From the NCBI GenBank assembly GCA_021373015.1, contig JAJFTJ010000018.1:1-64000 (forward strand): DNA of 64,000 nt. Reading direction: 5' to 3'. The first letter of the stretch is position 1; each line of letters opens with the position of its first letter. The position numbers were made by a program, and so were the translations under genes. This stretch comes from Nitrospiraceae bacterium. GTDB lineage: Bacteria; Nitrospirota; Thermodesulfovibrionia; Thermodesulfovibrionales; UBA1546. Under the pieces are notes generated by a model. That model searched no databases. It was not told the DNA's origin and saw only the letters and a list, made by a program, of their open reading frames with translations. Shown here piece after piece: positions 43,254 to 54,213 of the stretch.

Positions 43254-44630
43254 CTACTGCCTTAATTTTTTCAGTTTTTTCATTATCGTATCCTTGCCGC
43301 CGTCATACAATTGAAAATTGTCCAACTGCTCCTTACCAGTTTTCTGGATTAGTTCTTGATACATTTCAGTACCAGGGAATGGTACACATGAGGAAAGCTG
43401 ATAGCTGCGGTAAATATTTTTTGTGCTATAACCCAAATCTTTTAAAATCTTCATGTCTGATAAATGAATTTCATCAGTCTGCCCAGGAAGATCCTTCATC
43501 ATAGTAAGATGGATCATGAGTTTAGGATATTTTTTGCTTATATGCGCCAGATTATCAATGAGTGCTGTTGACTCAAAGCCTTTGCGAATATTTTTTAGAA
43601 CCTGACTGTTAAAGGTTTCGACCCCAAACCTCATTCCTACACATCCTGAATCAATCATTTTGTCGTAAAGCCATGAAGCAGAACAATCCAGCCTTCCCAT
43701 CATTGTCCATGGCAGACCAATATTTCTCAACTCATCACAAAGTCTACTTATTCGTTCACTACCAACATTAAAGGTATCGTCATCAAAAAAAATGCTTCTG
43801 TAACCGTATTTATCAATGCACAATCTGATCTCTTCAGCAACTCGCTCTGGACTTCTAAGTGAGACCTTGCCTTTATACATAGTTTGCGGCCACATGCAGA
43901 AAGTGCACTTAAAGGGGCACCCCTTACTAGCATAAATCTGCAACTGTGGGCGAGGTGTCGGCATAGTCGGATCATAATACTTAATTGCAGCCTTATAATC
44001 CCGAAATGGGAATGGAATAGAATCAAGATTATCAACAACTTCTGATTCATATATGCCAACTCGCTTAGTTTGGGCCATTTCCAGACAGCTTTTTATATAT
44101 TCTCCTTTAAGCAGATATGTTATATAAGGATGTTCCTTTTTAATTTTCTCAGCATGTTCAGTAAGATGTGGTCCTGCAAGACATACTTTTGTAAAAGTTG
44201 ATATCTTTTTCCCAGCCCAGAGATCTATGTCAATAGTCGGGGTGGAACATTCAATAACCACTATGTCAGCTGATTCGTTCCTAACCTTTTCAATAAATCT
44301 TTGATAAGAATATTCCTCATCTGCAACAGCATCAATTATAGCAACTTCAAACATATGCATTTTAAGATACGAAGCCGCATAACCCATTATAAAAGGAAAA
44401 TGAACGGCTCCAGCAGGAACTTTCATAGTCCATGGCCATCTTGAACCTGCTCTTACACCATAACGCACACTCCTCCCAATGCCAAAAATTTTCAAAAGCC
44501 TATAAAACTCCCAAGCGCATGGAAACTTTCTATATTCAGGTTTAAAAACAAATCCCTCTATCTTAAAATCGTTATCAGGTGAAGAGTGCGCAGAACGAAT
44601 CACAGGCGCATTAACAAAAAGAATTTTCAT
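43254..44630 (-). CDS. B12-binding radical SAM protein
   Basis: The 458-residue protein has an N-terminal cobalamin-binding-like Rossmann domain (about 70-185; DIVVIECSTPTIDID, GPHLTEHAEKI) and a radical SAM core with CPFKCTFC in ASKGCPFKCTFCMWPQ (about 228-243). FRSIFFDDDTFN-like text (YRSIFFDDDTFNV) is typical of the BchE/HpnJ-like class. Such enzymes methylate or rearrange unreactive carbons. Inside a glycan locus it may methylate a sugar or a lipid. The ATG overlaps the stop of the upstream gene by four bases. Confidence 0.85.
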   Translation of the reverse strand: MKILFVNAPVIRSAHSSPDNDFKIEGFVFKPEYRKFPCAWEFYRLLKIFGIGRSVRYGVRAGSRWPWTMKVPAGAVHFPFIMGYAASYLKMHMFEVAIIDAVADEEYSYQRFIEKVRNESADIVVIECSTPTIDIDLWAGKKISTFTKVCLAGPHLTEHAEKIKKEHPYITYLLKGEYIKSCLEMAQTKRVGIYESEVVDNLDSIPFPFRDYKAAIKYYDPTMPTPRPQLQIYASKGCPFKCTFCMWPQTMYKGKVSLRSPERVAEEIRLCIDKYGYRSIFFDDDTFNVGSERISRLCDELRNIGLPWTMMGRLDCSASWLYDKMIDSGCVGMRFGVETFNSQVLKNIRKGFESTALIDNLAHISKKYPKLMIHLTMMKDLPGQTDEIHLSDMKILKDLGYSTKNIYRSYQLSSCVPFPGTEMYQELIQKTGKEQLDNFQLYDGGKDTIMKKLKKLRQ

Positions 44631-45580
44631 AGTATTTTCCTTAAAAATGCATTTAGAGTTTTCATTCTGGCAGTAATAGTCGCATTTTCAATAACATAAT
44701 GATATCCATTATGGGCAATTCTTTCACGTTCTTCTGGTCTTGCCAGATAATATTCAATTTTTTCTTTGAGATCGTCTCCGCCATTCGTAAAAATCACACA
44801 GTCCTTAAGCTCTCGCTCAGCAACAGGTACAATGTCAGTAATAAGAAAACCCTTGCAAGCAAGTACTTCATATGTCCTCAGAGTAATCACATCCCAGTCC
44901 ACACAATCCTGAGCTGTGCAGTTCAAATTAATCTTTGCGCTGGAATATAGCAGGGGAATTTCATTCTGTAGAATCTTACCTTTTGAAATGCTGGCAAATT
45001 TTTTTTGATATGGAAGTCGTTTAAATAACAGTTTTTGTCTAAGCGATGGCATCCAGTTGCCATAAAGACCAAAATTATAATCAACAGCAGGATATAAATA
45101 TAAAAGGGTTCTCTTTTCACCCTTTATATCGTTACCAATATAGGAAACATCATAATCATATCTGAGGCTTTTTTTATGCGGCTGAAACATATTAACATCC
45201 ACGCCAAAAGGGAGGAAGATTGCTGGACAGCCTTTTTGCTTTTGCATATTGCACAGTTTATTAGACACAAAAATGTAGCCGTCATATCCAATCTGCTGAA
45301 AACGGGCAAGAGCCTTATCAGAACCTTCTCCATATGCATTTTGGAGATAAAGCAAGTGTTTTGCCGCCCATCGGTTGTTAGGTTTAACATCATTCAGATA
45401 GATCATTACATCAAGTTTATGTTTGGGCAAATAATTAGGGGCAAAAAGTTCGCATGATTCTATTCCTTGAAATTGCAGCAGCGTCTTGCACATTGACTCA
45501 GCAAAAAGCTCATCCCCAAGTACGTTACCACGTGAATTCAAAGAACCTTTAGACCACTGGATATAAAAACCTATTTTCAT
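44627..45580 (-). CDS. CgeB-like glycosyltransferase
   Basis: The 317-residue protein ends with the GT-B donor-site piece LRTYEVLACKGFLITDIVP and ELKDCVIFTNGGDDLKEKIEYYL, as in CgeB/SpsB-type group 1 transferases. The start is MKIGFYIQWSKGSLNSRGNV. The central INLNCTAQDCVDWDVI is the family block ahead of the E. Sugar unknown. The stop overlaps the radical SAM start. Confidence 0.78.
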   Translation of the reverse strand: MKIGFYIQWSKGSLNSRGNVLGDELFAESMCKTLLQFQGIESCELFAPNYLPKHKLDVMIYLNDVKPNNRWAAKHLLYLQNAYGEGSDKALARFQQIGYDGYIFVSNKLCNMQKQKGCPAIFLPFGVDVNMFQPHKKSLRYDYDVSYIGNDIKGEKRTLLYLYPAVDYNFGLYGNWMPSLRQKLLFKRLPYQKKFASISKGKILQNEIPLLYSSAKINLNCTAQDCVDWDVITLRTYEVLACKGFLITDIVPVAERELKDCVIFTNGGDDLKEKIEYYLARPEERERIAHNGYHYVIENATITARMKTLNAFLRKIL

Positions 45581-46531
45581 CTACCTTCTCAGCTCTCTAT
45601 TGTTAAGAAAATCCAGATAAGTTTTTTGAAGACCTTCTTTCAAAGAGGTTTTATGATGCCATCGGAGCGCGTGAATACGAGAAACATCCAGAAGCTTTTG
45701 CGGTGTTCCGTCAGGCTTAGTCGTATCAAACTTAATTGATCCCTTAAATCCTACTACTTCTTTTATTAAATTTGCCAATTCGGCAATTGTACAGTCTTTA
45801 CCTGTTCCGATATTTATCATTTCTCCAATGTCAACAGCAGAGTATTTTTCCATTAGATAAACACAAGCTTCTGCAAGATCATCAGCAAACAGGAATTCCC
45901 TCCGTGGTTTACCCGTTCCCCAGACAACGACATTTTCATCTCCATTAAGTTTTGCCTCGTGAAATCTTCTCAGCAGCATTGGGAGAGCATGGGCGTTCTC
46001 AGGATGGTAGTTGTCATTTAAGCCGTAAAGATTCGTGGGCATAATACATATATAATCAGTGCCGTATTGCCTGTTCATGGCATTACAAAGTTTGATTCCT
46101 GCAATCTTCGCTATAGCATATGCTTCATTGGTGGTTTCCAATTCGGAAGTCAGCAAATATTCTTCCTTTATAGGCTGCGGCGCCATTTTAGGATAGATAC
46201 AGCTAGAACCAAGAAACAGTAATTTTTTAATGCCATTTTTCCAAGCACTTTCAATAACATTGTTCTGTACTTTCAGGTTATCCAGAAGAAAATCAGCTGG
46301 ATATGTGTTGTTAGCATGAATACCTCCCACTTTTGCTGCAGCCAAGAAGACCCAGTCTGGCCTTTCGGTGGAAAAAAACTTATTTACATCTGTTGGATTT
46401 AACAAATCCAATTCGGAGCGCTGCCGGATAAAAATATTGCTATATCCTTTTGTCAGTAAATTTCTATAAATTGCACTGCCAACAAGCCCTTTGTGTCCAG
46501 CTATAAATATTTTAGGGTTAACGCTGTTCAT
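45581..46531 (-). CDS. fcl: GDP-L-fucose synthase
   Basis: About 316 residues from the ATG at 46531, which overlaps the flippase stop as ATGA; a frame start six codons earlier is less likely. It has [36 protein letters not shown] and [15 protein letters not shown] with Tyr-x-x-x-Lys. The enzyme epimerises and reduces GDP-4-keto-6-deoxymannose to GDP-L-fucose. Its partner Gmd is at 48950 and the GDP-mannose genes follow, so the whole GDP-fucose pathway is in this locus. Confidence 0.95.
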   Translation of the reverse strand: MNSVNPKIFIAGHKGLVGSAIYRNLLTKGYSNIFIRQRSELDLLNPTDVNKFFSTERPDWVFLAAAKVGGIHANNTYPADFLLDNLKVQNNVIESAWKNGIKKLLFLGSSCIYPKMAPQPIKEEYLLTSELETTNEAYAIAKIAGIKLCNAMNRQYGTDYICIMPTNLYGLNDNYHPENAHALPMLLRRFHEAKLNGDENVVVWGTGKPRREFLFADDLAEACVYLMEKYSAVDIGEMINIGTGKDCTIAELANLIKEVVGFKGSIKFDTTKPDGTPQKLLDVSRIHALRWHHKTSLKEGLQKTYLDFLNNRELRR

Positions 46532-47895
46532 AATGTTCTCATCTTCCATAATTCTGATATATTACAAAAAGACTTAAAAAACAATTTTACACTAATTCTA
46601 TCTTTATAGTAAAAAGATGGGATAACGATTGCAGATAATGTCTGAGCACATAAAGCAGCTACTGCCGCACCTACTACCCCATATCTACCGATTAATACTA
46701 TATTTAATATAATGCTCAATGAAGCTCCTAACACAGTACAAATAAAACTAAAAAATTGCATATTTTCGCATTGTATAAAAACATTTTTACCAACCCCGTA
46801 GAAAACGAATACAGCTGTCCATATATGGATTGCAAGGACTGTCCCAGCGCCTGCATATTTTGCACCATATAAAACCATGATAATATCATTTGCTAAAAAT
46901 GTAACAATGATGGCTACAACTAAGGCAATCCAGATTAAAATTTTATAAAGCTGTAGAATTTTTTTAAAATAAATCTCTTTACCCTCATGCTTAGCATGTA
47001 CAATAAAAGGGAAAACAGAGCTTACAATAGTTCCAGGGACGAAATACCAAACTTCAGAAATACGTACAGCGGAAGCATAAAGCCCTACTGCTTCATTGCC
47101 CAACATATCGCCTAAAATGATCTGATCTATTTTCATATAGATTGCTATCATTACACCAGAAAGAATCAAAGGCCAACTATATTTGATCAATTCTTTCATT
47201 ATCCTAGTATTTATCTTCCACGTTAATATGTGATATCCATTAATTCGATAAACAGCTGTCATGAACAAACTACCTATTGCTATCTCAGCCAGGGCAGCCC
47301 ACGCAAATGCTATTAGCGGAGCTTTGATTAGTATTAAATATATTTTAATTATGCTAACTATAATAAAAGCGCCATTTTTCGCATAAACAGTATATTTAGA
47401 CTGAACTTGTGATTGAAAGTGCAAATCAATAGTATCAAATGACAGGAAAACAAAACCGATTGAAATAATTCCAACAAGCCAGATTGTCAGTGTATCGTTG
47501 GGTCTCATAAATGATATAACCAAGATTGTTAAAACTAGTGCGGATAAGCCTCCAACGATCCTTAAAATGAATGTGCTGCCGAGTATTTCATTCGTATGTT
47601 CTGGCTCTTTAACAATATCCCTGACAACAATTCCATCCATGCCTAAATTTGAAAAAGCCCCGAACAAAGCTACGAAAGCCATTGCGTAACTTAAAATTCC
47701 AAATTGTTCTGCCCCCAAATATCTCGCAATCCATACCCAAACAAATAAACCAATTCCCATCCGCACAACCTTATCAAGAAAAAGCCATCCGGTATTTGCC
47801 AGGATTTTTTGCAGATTTTTTCTTCCCTTAATGCGACGGCTGATAAATTCAGGTAGTATGTCTATTATTGTTTTTTCAAGATTAATAAAAATCAA
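46528..47895 (-). CDS. Polysaccharide flippase (Wzx/MATE-like)
   Basis: The 455-residue protein has about 12-14 membrane segments and the opening [29 protein letters not shown]-like pattern (G-W-L-F-x-D-K-x-x-R-M-G) with [15 protein letters not shown], typical of PST/MOP-family flippases. It would move undecaprenyl-PP-linked repeat units to the periplasm. This implies a Wzx/Wzy-type route; a candidate polymerase or ligase is at 54214. Confidence 0.92.
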   Translation of the reverse strand: MIFINLEKTIIDILPEFISRRIKGRKNLQKILANTGWLFLDKVVRMGIGLFVWVWIARYLGAEQFGILSYAMAFVALFGAFSNLGMDGIVVRDIVKEPEHTNEILGSTFILRIVGGLSALVLTILVISFMRPNDTLTIWLVGIISIGFVFLSFDTIDLHFQSQVQSKYTVYAKNGAFIIVSIIKIYLILIKAPLIAFAWAALAEIAIGSLFMTAVYRINGYHILTWKINTRIMKELIKYSWPLILSGVMIAIYMKIDQIILGDMLGNEAVGLYASAVRISEVWYFVPGTIVSSVFPFIVHAKHEGKEIYFKKILQLYKILIWIALVVAIIVTFLANDIIMVLYGAKYAGAGTVLAIHIWTAVFVFYGVGKNVFIQCENMQFFSFICTVLGASLSIILNIVLIGRYGVVGAAVAALCAQTLSAIVIPSFYYKDRISVKLFFKSFCNISELWKMRTL

Positions 47896-47903
47896 TATCT
47901 GTC

Positions 47904-48851
47904 CTATAAAAACTTCTCAAAATAATCTATAGTTTTTCTCAGCCCTTCTTCAAGTTTAATGATTGGCTCCCATCCAAGCTGCGCTTTTGCTAAGGATATG
48001 TCTGGTTTTCTTTGTGTAGGGTCATCAGGAGGTAGAGGGTTAAACACTATCTTTGATTTTGAATTAGTCATTTCGATAACTTTCTCTGCAAGTTTAAGGA
48101 TTGTAAATTCCACAGGATTTCCCAAATTCACAGGCCCTGTAAGATCATCAGGGCTGTCCATAAGTTTAATCAATCCATCAATCAAATCATCAACATAACA
48201 GAAACTTCTTGTCTGGCTCCCTTTGCCGTATACAGTTATGTTCTCTCCCCTTAATGCCTGCACAACGAAGTTGCTGACTACTCTGCCGTCATTTGGATGC
48301 ATATGCGGTCCATAGGTATTAAAAATTCTTGCCACTTTTATTTTTATGCTATGTTGTCTGTAATAATCGAAAAAAAGCGTTTCTGCACATCTCTTCCCTT
48401 CATCATAACAAGATCTTATCCCTATAGGATTAACATTCCCCCAATAATCTTCTTTTTGAGGATATACCTTGGGATCTCCGTATACTTCACTGGTTGATGC
48501 CTGTAATATCTTTGCCTTTATTCTTTTTGCCAGCCCCAACATATTAATTGCGCCATGCACACTGGTCTTTGTTGTCTGCACAGGATCAAATTGATAGTGG
48601 ACTGGAGATGCAGGGCATGCCAAATTATATATTTCATCAACCTCTATATATAAAGGGAAACAAATGTCATGTCGTATAATTTCAAAAAATGGATTGGCAA
48701 TGAGACTGGCGACATTTGCTCTGCGCCCTGTATAAAAATTGTCCACACAGAGTACTTCATTCCCATCGTTTAAAAGCCGTCCGCATAAGTGTGACCCAAG
48801 AAAGCCTGCTCCGCCAGTTACAAGTATGCGTTTCATCAGTAAGCTTTTCAT
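47904..48851 (-). CDS. UDP-glucuronate decarboxylase (UDP-xylose synthase)
   Basis: About 315 residues from the ATG at 48851, which has GAGGAG upstream. It has [37 protein letters not shown] and [20 protein letters not shown], the strong signatures of UDP-xylose synthases. It converts UDP-glucuronate to UDP-xylose. The UDP-glucose dehydrogenase needed to supply UDP-glucuronate is not in the window; galU is. Confidence 0.94.
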   Translation of the reverse strand: MKSLLMKRILVTGGAGFLGSHLCGRLLNDGNEVLCVDNFYTGRRANVASLIANPFFEIIRHDICFPLYIEVDEIYNLACPASPVHYQFDPVQTTKTSVHGAINMLGLAKRIKAKILQASTSEVYGDPKVYPQKEDYWGNVNPIGIRSCYDEGKRCAETLFFDYYRQHSIKIKVARIFNTYGPHMHPNDGRVVSNFVVQALRGENITVYGKGSQTRSFCYVDDLIDGLIKLMDSPDDLTGPVNLGNPVEFTILKLAEKVIEMTNSKSKIVFNPLPPDDPTQRKPDISLAKAQLGWEPIIKLEEGLRKTIDYFEKFL

Positions 48852-48949
48852 AAATATTCTCCTCATGTTTAACAGCAAGACAATTTTTATTATTAAAACT
48901 TATTAAGATTATTTATAAATTAAGAAATATTAATAACAAAATTCGAGCT

Positions 48950-50068
48950 TTATTCGTTGTGATTGAAAACCTTAAATCCCTCTTCTTTGCAGAGCATATC
49001 CTTTTTTGCTTCTTCAATATCAGCAGCAACCATCATCTTGATAAGCTCTATAAAGGTAACCTTGGGCTTCCACCCAAGTTTTTTCTTAGCCTTTGATGGA
49101 TCGCCAAGAAGGATATCAACATCTGTAGGCCTGAAATATCTATGATCAATTTCAACTAGTGCTTCTCCTGTTTTCAAAGACATTTTATTTAAGGGTGAAT
49201 CAACAGCCCTTACCACGCCTTTTTCATTTATACTCTCGCCTTCCCACTTTATATGCACTCCTATTTCAGCAAAGGCCAATTCAACAAATTCCCGGACTGA
49301 ATGTGTTTCACCTGTAGCAATCACAAAATCTTCAGGTTCAGTCTGCTGCATCATAAGCCACATTGCCTCAACATAATCGGCAGCATGTCCCCAGTCTCTC
49401 TTTGAATTAAGATTGCCAAGATATAATTTTTTTTGTAAACCTAAAGCAACACGGGCAACAGCCCTTGTTATCTTCCTCGTGACAAAAGTCTCACCGCGTA
49501 ACGGTGATTCATGATTAAATAAAATCCCATTGCACGCAAAAATATTGTACGCCTCCCTATAATTTACAGTTATCCAGTATGAATAGAGTTTTGCCGCTGC
49601 ATACGGGCTGCGGGGATAGAACGAAGTTTTTTCATTCTGAGGAATCTCCTGTACCTTTCCATAAAGTTCGGATGAAGATGCCTGATAAAATTTTGTATTT
49701 TGTTCAAGCTTTAATATGCGTATTGCTTCAAGCAGCCTTAATGTGCCAAGGGCATCAGCATTAGCAGTATATTCAGGAGTTTCAAAAGAAACCTTTACAT
49801 GGCTCTGCGCAGCAAGATTGTAAATCTCATCTGGCTTAACCTCCTGAATTATCCTTATAAGATTCGTTGCATCTGTAAGGTCTCCATAATGGAGGCTGAG
49901 TTTCAATCCTTTATCATGAGGGTCATGATAAAGATGATCTATCCTGTCAGTGTTAAACAAAGACGCTCTGCGTTTTATTCCATGAACCTCATAGCCCTTA
50001 GCAAGAAGAAGCTCAGCTAAATATGCTCCGTCCTGCCCTGTAATTCCAGTAATCAAAGCTCGTTTCAT
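48950..50068 (-). CDS. gmd: GDP-mannose 4,6-dehydratase
   Basis: The 372-residue protein starts [20 protein letters not shown] and has [35 protein letters not shown] and [18 protein letters not shown]. Gmd makes GDP-4-keto-6-deoxymannose from GDP-mannose. The product goes to GDP-fucose synthase at 45581. It lies ten bases after manC in the same direction. Confidence 0.97.
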   Translation of the reverse strand: MKRALITGITGQDGAYLAELLLAKGYEVHGIKRRASLFNTDRIDHLYHDPHDKGLKLSLHYGDLTDATNLIRIIQEVKPDEIYNLAAQSHVKVSFETPEYTANADALGTLRLLEAIRILKLEQNTKFYQASSSELYGKVQEIPQNEKTSFYPRSPYAAAKLYSYWITVNYREAYNIFACNGILFNHESPLRGETFVTRKITRAVARVALGLQKKLYLGNLNSKRDWGHAADYVEAMWLMMQQTEPEDFVIATGETHSVREFVELAFAEIGVHIKWEGESINEKGVVRAVDSPLNKMSLKTGEALVEIDHRYFRPTDVDILLGDPSKAKKKLGWKPKVTFIELIKMMVAADIEEAKKDMLCKEEGFKVFNHNE

Positions 50069-50077
50069 ATTTATCTC

Positions 50078-51466
50078 CTAAGATTCCCTTCCATAAATAT
50101 CTTCCATTCTTATAATATCATCCTCTCCTGTATATTCGCCATTCTGAATCTCAATTATTTCTAATGAAGATTTTCCCGGGTTTTCAAGTCTGTGAGGAGT
50201 TGTCTTTGGAACATATGCTGATTCATTTTCATGCACAAGCATTTCTCTGTCGCCTAAAGTCACCTTTGCTGTTCCCTTGACAATAACCCAGTGTTCAGAC
50301 CTGCGATTGTGCATCTGAAGGCTTAGTTTCGCAAAAGGATTAACAATAATTTTTTTGATTTTATATCCTATGCCTTCTTCAAGAATTGTATAGCTTCCCC
50401 ATGGACGGTATGTAGTGACATGTTCGTCAGCTTCTTTGCGCTTGCTGTCTTTTAGTTTTTTCACTATTTCTTTTACTTTTTGAGCATCTCCTCTTTTTGC
50501 TATCAACACAGCATCGTCGGTCTCGACTATCAGACAATTATTCATGCCTATAGTCGTCAGCATTTTTTTATTGCCGATGATAAGAGAGTTATCTGTGTCT
50601 ATACAAATAGATTCGCCGATCTTAACATTCCCGGTTCTGTCTTTTTCAAGAAGATCATATACAGAATCCCAAGAACCTATATCGTTCCAATAGATGTCAA
50701 GAGGAATGATGCAAGCCTTTTCAGATCTCTCCATAACTGCATAATCTATGGAGATCGAAGGCATTTTAATAAAATCGTTGATCATATTATCGAAAGGGTT
50801 TTTCATCAGATTTATTATTTTAGGCGCATACATTTTCATCTCATTCATCATTGTTTTTATGGTAAAGGCGAACATTCCTGAGTTCCAGAAATAATTTCCT
50901 GACGCCATATATTTTTTTGCGGTTTTGATATCCGGTTTTTCCACAAAACGTTCTACCTCCAGAATATTATCATTAATCTTATTTGTCCTTTGCTTTTTGG
51001 CTTTTATATATCCATAGCCGGTCTCCGGCCTGTCAGGTTTAATTCCAAATGTAACGATACAGCCTTTACGCGCTGCAGCCTCGGCAAGCTTCATATATTT
51101 AGCAAACTTCCTCTCAGGTCTGATTATATGGTCAGACGGTGTCACAAATATTACTTCATCATCAGCAGCCCCGAGTTTTTCTATGCAGTACTTCATGCCA
51201 AGGGCGATTGCTGGCGCAGTATTTCTTCCCTCAGGCTCGAGAATAATATTATTGAATTCCGGGAGTTCGGATTTTACATAAAACTTATAGTCGCTGTTCG
51301 TAAGGATAACGATATCTTCCGGAGAAACTGTTTGCAGAAGCCTGTCAGCAGTCTGTCTTAAAAGAGATTTATCGCCATTGATCTTTAAGAACTGTTTTGG
51401 GTAATTTTTTCTGGATAACGGCCAGAGCCTTGTTCCTCCTCCACCGGCAAGCAGTAATGCCTTCAC
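50078..51466 (-). CDS. manC: Mannose-1-phosphate guanylyltransferase / mannose-6-phosphate isomerase
   Basis: The 462-residue bifunctional protein has the nucleotidyltransferase motif LAGGGGTRLWPLSRKNYPKQ (6-25), FVEKPD, and a C-terminal cupin (about 345-455) with RPWGSYTILEEG and LQMHNRRSEHWVIVKGTAKV. It converts mannose-6-phosphate and mannose-1-phosphate to GDP-mannose. The start overlaps the phosphomannomutase stop by four bases. Confidence 0.95.
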   Translation of the reverse strand: MKALLLAGGGGTRLWPLSRKNYPKQFLKINGDKSLLRQTADRLLQTVSPEDIVILTNSDYKFYVKSELPEFNNIILEPEGRNTAPAIALGMKYCIEKLGAADDEVIFVTPSDHIIRPERKFAKYMKLAEAAARKGCIVTFGIKPDRPETGYGYIKAKKQRTNKINDNILEVERFVEKPDIKTAKKYMASGNYFWNSGMFAFTIKTMMNEMKMYAPKIINLMKNPFDNMINDFIKMPSISIDYAVMERSEKACIIPLDIYWNDIGSWDSVYDLLEKDRTGNVKIGESICIDTDNSLIIGNKKMLTTIGMNNCLIVETDDAVLIAKRGDAQKVKEIVKKLKDSKRKEADEHVTTYRPWGSYTILEEGIGYKIKKIIVNPFAKLSLQMHNRRSEHWVIVKGTAKVTLGDREMLVHENESAYVPKTTPHRLENPGKSSLEIIEIQNGEYTGEDDIIRMEDIYGRES

Positions 51467-52875
51467 ATAGCCTCCATTATCTTGTCAAATTCCGATCTTA
51501 AAAATATTTCATAAGCATTCTTGCTGTCTTCGTCTAATGCCTCGATTCGCATAACAATAACAGGCTGGGTATTGCTGGATCTTATCAATCCCCAACCTTT
51601 TTCGAATACAACCCTTATCCCGTCAATCGTATTGATATCAAGTATCTTATGCGGTGAAGTGTCTGTTTTTTTATACTCAATAAATTTCGATGTTATTGCC
51701 TCGACAGCAGTCTTTTTTTTATCATCAGCGCAATCAAGCCTGATCTCAGGAGTAAAATACATCTTCGGCAGATCAGAAAGAAGCTCTTCAATTGATTTAC
51801 CGGATTTTTTAATTATCTCGATTAATCTTATTGTTGTATATACAGCATCATCATATCCAAAATATCTGTCTTTAATAAATATATGTCCGCTGAACTCTCC
51901 TGCAAGGAGCGCTCCTTCATCTTTCATCTTTTGCTTGACAAGCGAATGGCCTGTCTTCCACATTATCGGCAGTCCGCCGTGCTTCCTGATATCATCAAAT
52001 AAAACCTGAGAACATTTTACATCACTTATTATCTTTGCACCATGATTTTCGGATAAAAGCTCCCGACCGAGGATTACAAGGAGCTGGTCTCCCCATATAA
52101 TTTCTCCTGCAGTGTTTACAACTCCTATGCGGTCAGCATCTCCGTCATATCCAATCCCAATGTCAGCCTTTGTGCGTTTAACCATATCAATCAAATCCTG
52201 CATGTTTTCGATTACTGTAGGGTCAGGATGATGATTCGGGAAATTTCCGTCAGGTTCGCAATATAGAGGAATAACCTCGCACCCTGTCTTCTCAATAATT
52301 TCAGGGGCTATAACACCGGCTGTTCCATTGCCGGCATCAATTACTACTTTTATTTTTTTAAATTTGCTGCTGTTCAAATATGAAAAATGTTCTGATACAA
52401 AATTCTTATAAGCAGCTATCACATCGAATCTTTTTATCATACCTTTTCTATTACCAGCGATATAACTGCTTTTATTAATTATTTTTTTTAGTTTCTGTAA
52501 ATCTGCTCCGTAGATTGTATCTTTGCCAATGCTTATTTTAAAACCATTGTATTCAGGCGGATTGTGGCTTCCTGTTATCATAACCCCGCCGTCAAGATCA
52601 AGGTGGAAAAGCGAAAAATACTGGAGAGGGGTAGGACAGACCCCTAAATCAATTACATCAATTCCTGATGAAGTTATTCCATCAATTAAACCTAAAGAAA
52701 GTTCCTCGGAACTTAATCTGACATCCCTGCCCACGCTGACTGAATGTGCCTCGGAATTTAATTGTTTTAAGAAAGAGCAGAATGCCCTGCCTATTAAAAA
52801 CGCACTGTCTTTATTAAGCTCTGCGCCTGCAATGCCTCTTATGTCGTATTCTTTAAATATATTTCCGCTTATCAT
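51463..52875 (-). CDS. Phosphomannomutase/phosphoglucomutase (AlgC type)
   Basis: The 470-residue protein has FKEYDIRGIAG at the start, the catalytic phosphoserine in MITGSHNPPEYNGFKIS, the metal-binding DGDADR (GIGYDGDADRIG) and GEFSGHIF, plus the phosphate-binding RSSNTQP near the end. It interconverts hexose-6- and hexose-1-phosphates, supplying mannose-1-phosphate for ManC and perhaps glucose-1-phosphate for GalU/RfbA. First gene of the leftward block; divergent from the glycosyltransferase at 53100. Confidence 0.95.
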   Translation of the reverse strand: MISGNIFKEYDIRGIAGAELNKDSAFLIGRAFCSFLKQLNSEAHSVSVGRDVRLSSEELSLGLIDGITSSGIDVIDLGVCPTPLQYFSLFHLDLDGGVMITGSHNPPEYNGFKISIGKDTIYGADLQKLKKIINKSSYIAGNRKGMIKRFDVIAAYKNFVSEHFSYLNSSKFKKIKVVIDAGNGTAGVIAPEIIEKTGCEVIPLYCEPDGNFPNHHPDPTVIENMQDLIDMVKRTKADIGIGYDGDADRIGVVNTAGEIIWGDQLLVILGRELLSENHGAKIISDVKCSQVLFDDIRKHGGLPIMWKTGHSLVKQKMKDEGALLAGEFSGHIFIKDRYFGYDDAVYTTIRLIEIIKKSGKSIEELLSDLPKMYFTPEIRLDCADDKKKTAVEAITSKFIEYKKTDTSPHKILDINTIDGIRVVFEKGWGLIRSSNTQPVIVMRIEALDEDSKNAYEIFLRSEFDKIMEAM

Positions 52876-53015
52876 AAATATTCAGAACTGTGCATCCTTA
52901 AAAGTTACCAGAAATCTAAGCAGTATACAATTTATTCAGCATGTATTATTTTTGCAGCATGGTGTATTATACTGCAATCAATTCAGAGACGTCTAACGAA
53001 TCCTTGTCAGATTTT

Positions 53016-53039
53016 AGCCTGTAAAATTAAGCACAGGCT
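53016..53039 (+). repeat. Hairpin in the divergent manB-glycosyltransferase gap
   Basis: AGCCTGT and ACAGGCT, seven bases each with a ten-base loop, are followed by GGTTTTAT. The gap (52876-53099) holds divergent promoters that were not confidently placed. The hairpin could be a leader attenuator. Confidence 0.35.
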
Positions 53040-53099
53040 GGTTTTATACATAAAACAATTTCTATAAAAAATTATTTGATAATAAATAATGGGTATCCA

Positions 53100-54185
53100 A
53101 TGTTAAAAATTCTTCACACAGAAGCATCAACAGGATGGGGGGGGCAGGAGATACGAATCCTGCAGGAGTCTCTGGGAATGATTCGCAGAGGCAGTCATGT
53201 TGCAATAGCTGCGCCTGAATGGAGCTGTATCTACAAAAAGGCAAAAGAATCAGGACTTGAGGTTTATCATTCTGATTTCAGCAAAGCCAATCCTTTTTCA
53301 TTAGTAAAATTTGTTCGTATAATAAAAAAATTCAGCCCTCAAATAATCAATACTCACAGTTCAAAAGACAGTTGGGCAGCATCAGCAGGAATCCAATTCT
53401 TAACAAAAAAACCAGTCTTGATAAGAACACGCCATTTATCTACTCCTGTGAGCAGGTCTTTTCTCAGCCGTTTCCTTTACAATATTCTGCCTGATGCTGT
53501 TATTACAACTGGCGAAGAAATAAGAAGACAGATGGTTCAAAACAATAAATTTAATCCTTTAAAAATCGTTTCCATTCCGACAGGCATTAATATTGATCGG
53601 TTTGATCCGGAAAAAGTAAAGCCGTCTTTTAACAAAAAAAACGATTTTTCCGTTGGTATGATAGGTGTTTTAAGGAGTTGGAAAGGACACAGGTATTTCC
53701 TTGAGTCAATACCTGCTATTTTGAAAGCAGTTCCCAACACTAAATTTTACATAGCAGGCAGCGGGCCTCAACTAAATAATATAAAAAACTTGATAATCAC
53801 TCTCTCACTTAATGATAATGTTATCATGCTTGGGCACAGAGAAGACATCCCAGAGATAATTGCATCGCTGGATATCATTGCTCATCCTTCATATTCAAAT
53901 GAAGGGGTTCCTCAATCTATTCTTCAGGCTCTGTCTATGGGGAAGGCTGTTATTGCAAGCAACATCAAAGCTATAAATGAGGTTATAATTAACGGGGAAA
54001 CCGGATTGTCTGTAGAGCCCAGAGACCCATCAAGTTTATCTGAAGCTGTAATTAAACTTTTAAATAATTCTGAGCTGAGAAATAGATTGGGGCAGAATGG
54101 AATAAGACTTGTACATGAGAAATATACAGATGAGATAATGCTTGATAAAATTGAGAGCTTATACAGCTCGATCATTGCTAAGTAA
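53100..54185 (+). CDS. Family 4 glycosyltransferase
   Basis: About 361 residues from the ATG at 53100 (MLKILHTEASTGWGGQEIRI). The C-terminal donor domain has AHPSYSNEGVPQSILQALSMGKAVIAS and VEPRDPSSLSEAVIKLL. The N-terminal part with the acceptor loop TGWGGQE resembles GT4 enzymes that act on lipopolysaccharide core or teichuronic-type acceptors. Upstream in-frame TTG at 53076 is not favoured because the ATG gives the standard family start. Paired with the O-antigen ligase-like gene downstream. Confidence 0.87.
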   Translation: MLKILHTEASTGWGGQEIRILQESLGMIRRGSHVAIAAPEWSCIYKKAKESGLEVYHSDFSKANPFSLVKFVRIIKKFSPQIINTHSSKDSWAASAGIQFLTKKPVLIRTRHLSTPVSRSFLSRFLYNILPDAVITTGEEIRRQMVQNNKFNPLKIVSIPTGINIDRFDPEKVKPSFNKKNDFSVGMIGVLRSWKGHRYFLESIPAILKAVPNTKFYIAGSGPQLNNIKNLIITLSLNDNVIMLGHREDIPEIIASLDIIAHPSYSNEGVPQSILQALSMGKAVIASNIKAINEVIINGETGLSVEPRDPSSLSEAVIKLLNNSELRNRLGQNGIRLVHEKYTDEIMLDKIESLYSSIIAK

Positions 54186-54213
54186 ACTTTATAATAACTG
54201 GAGGTTGTTAAAA

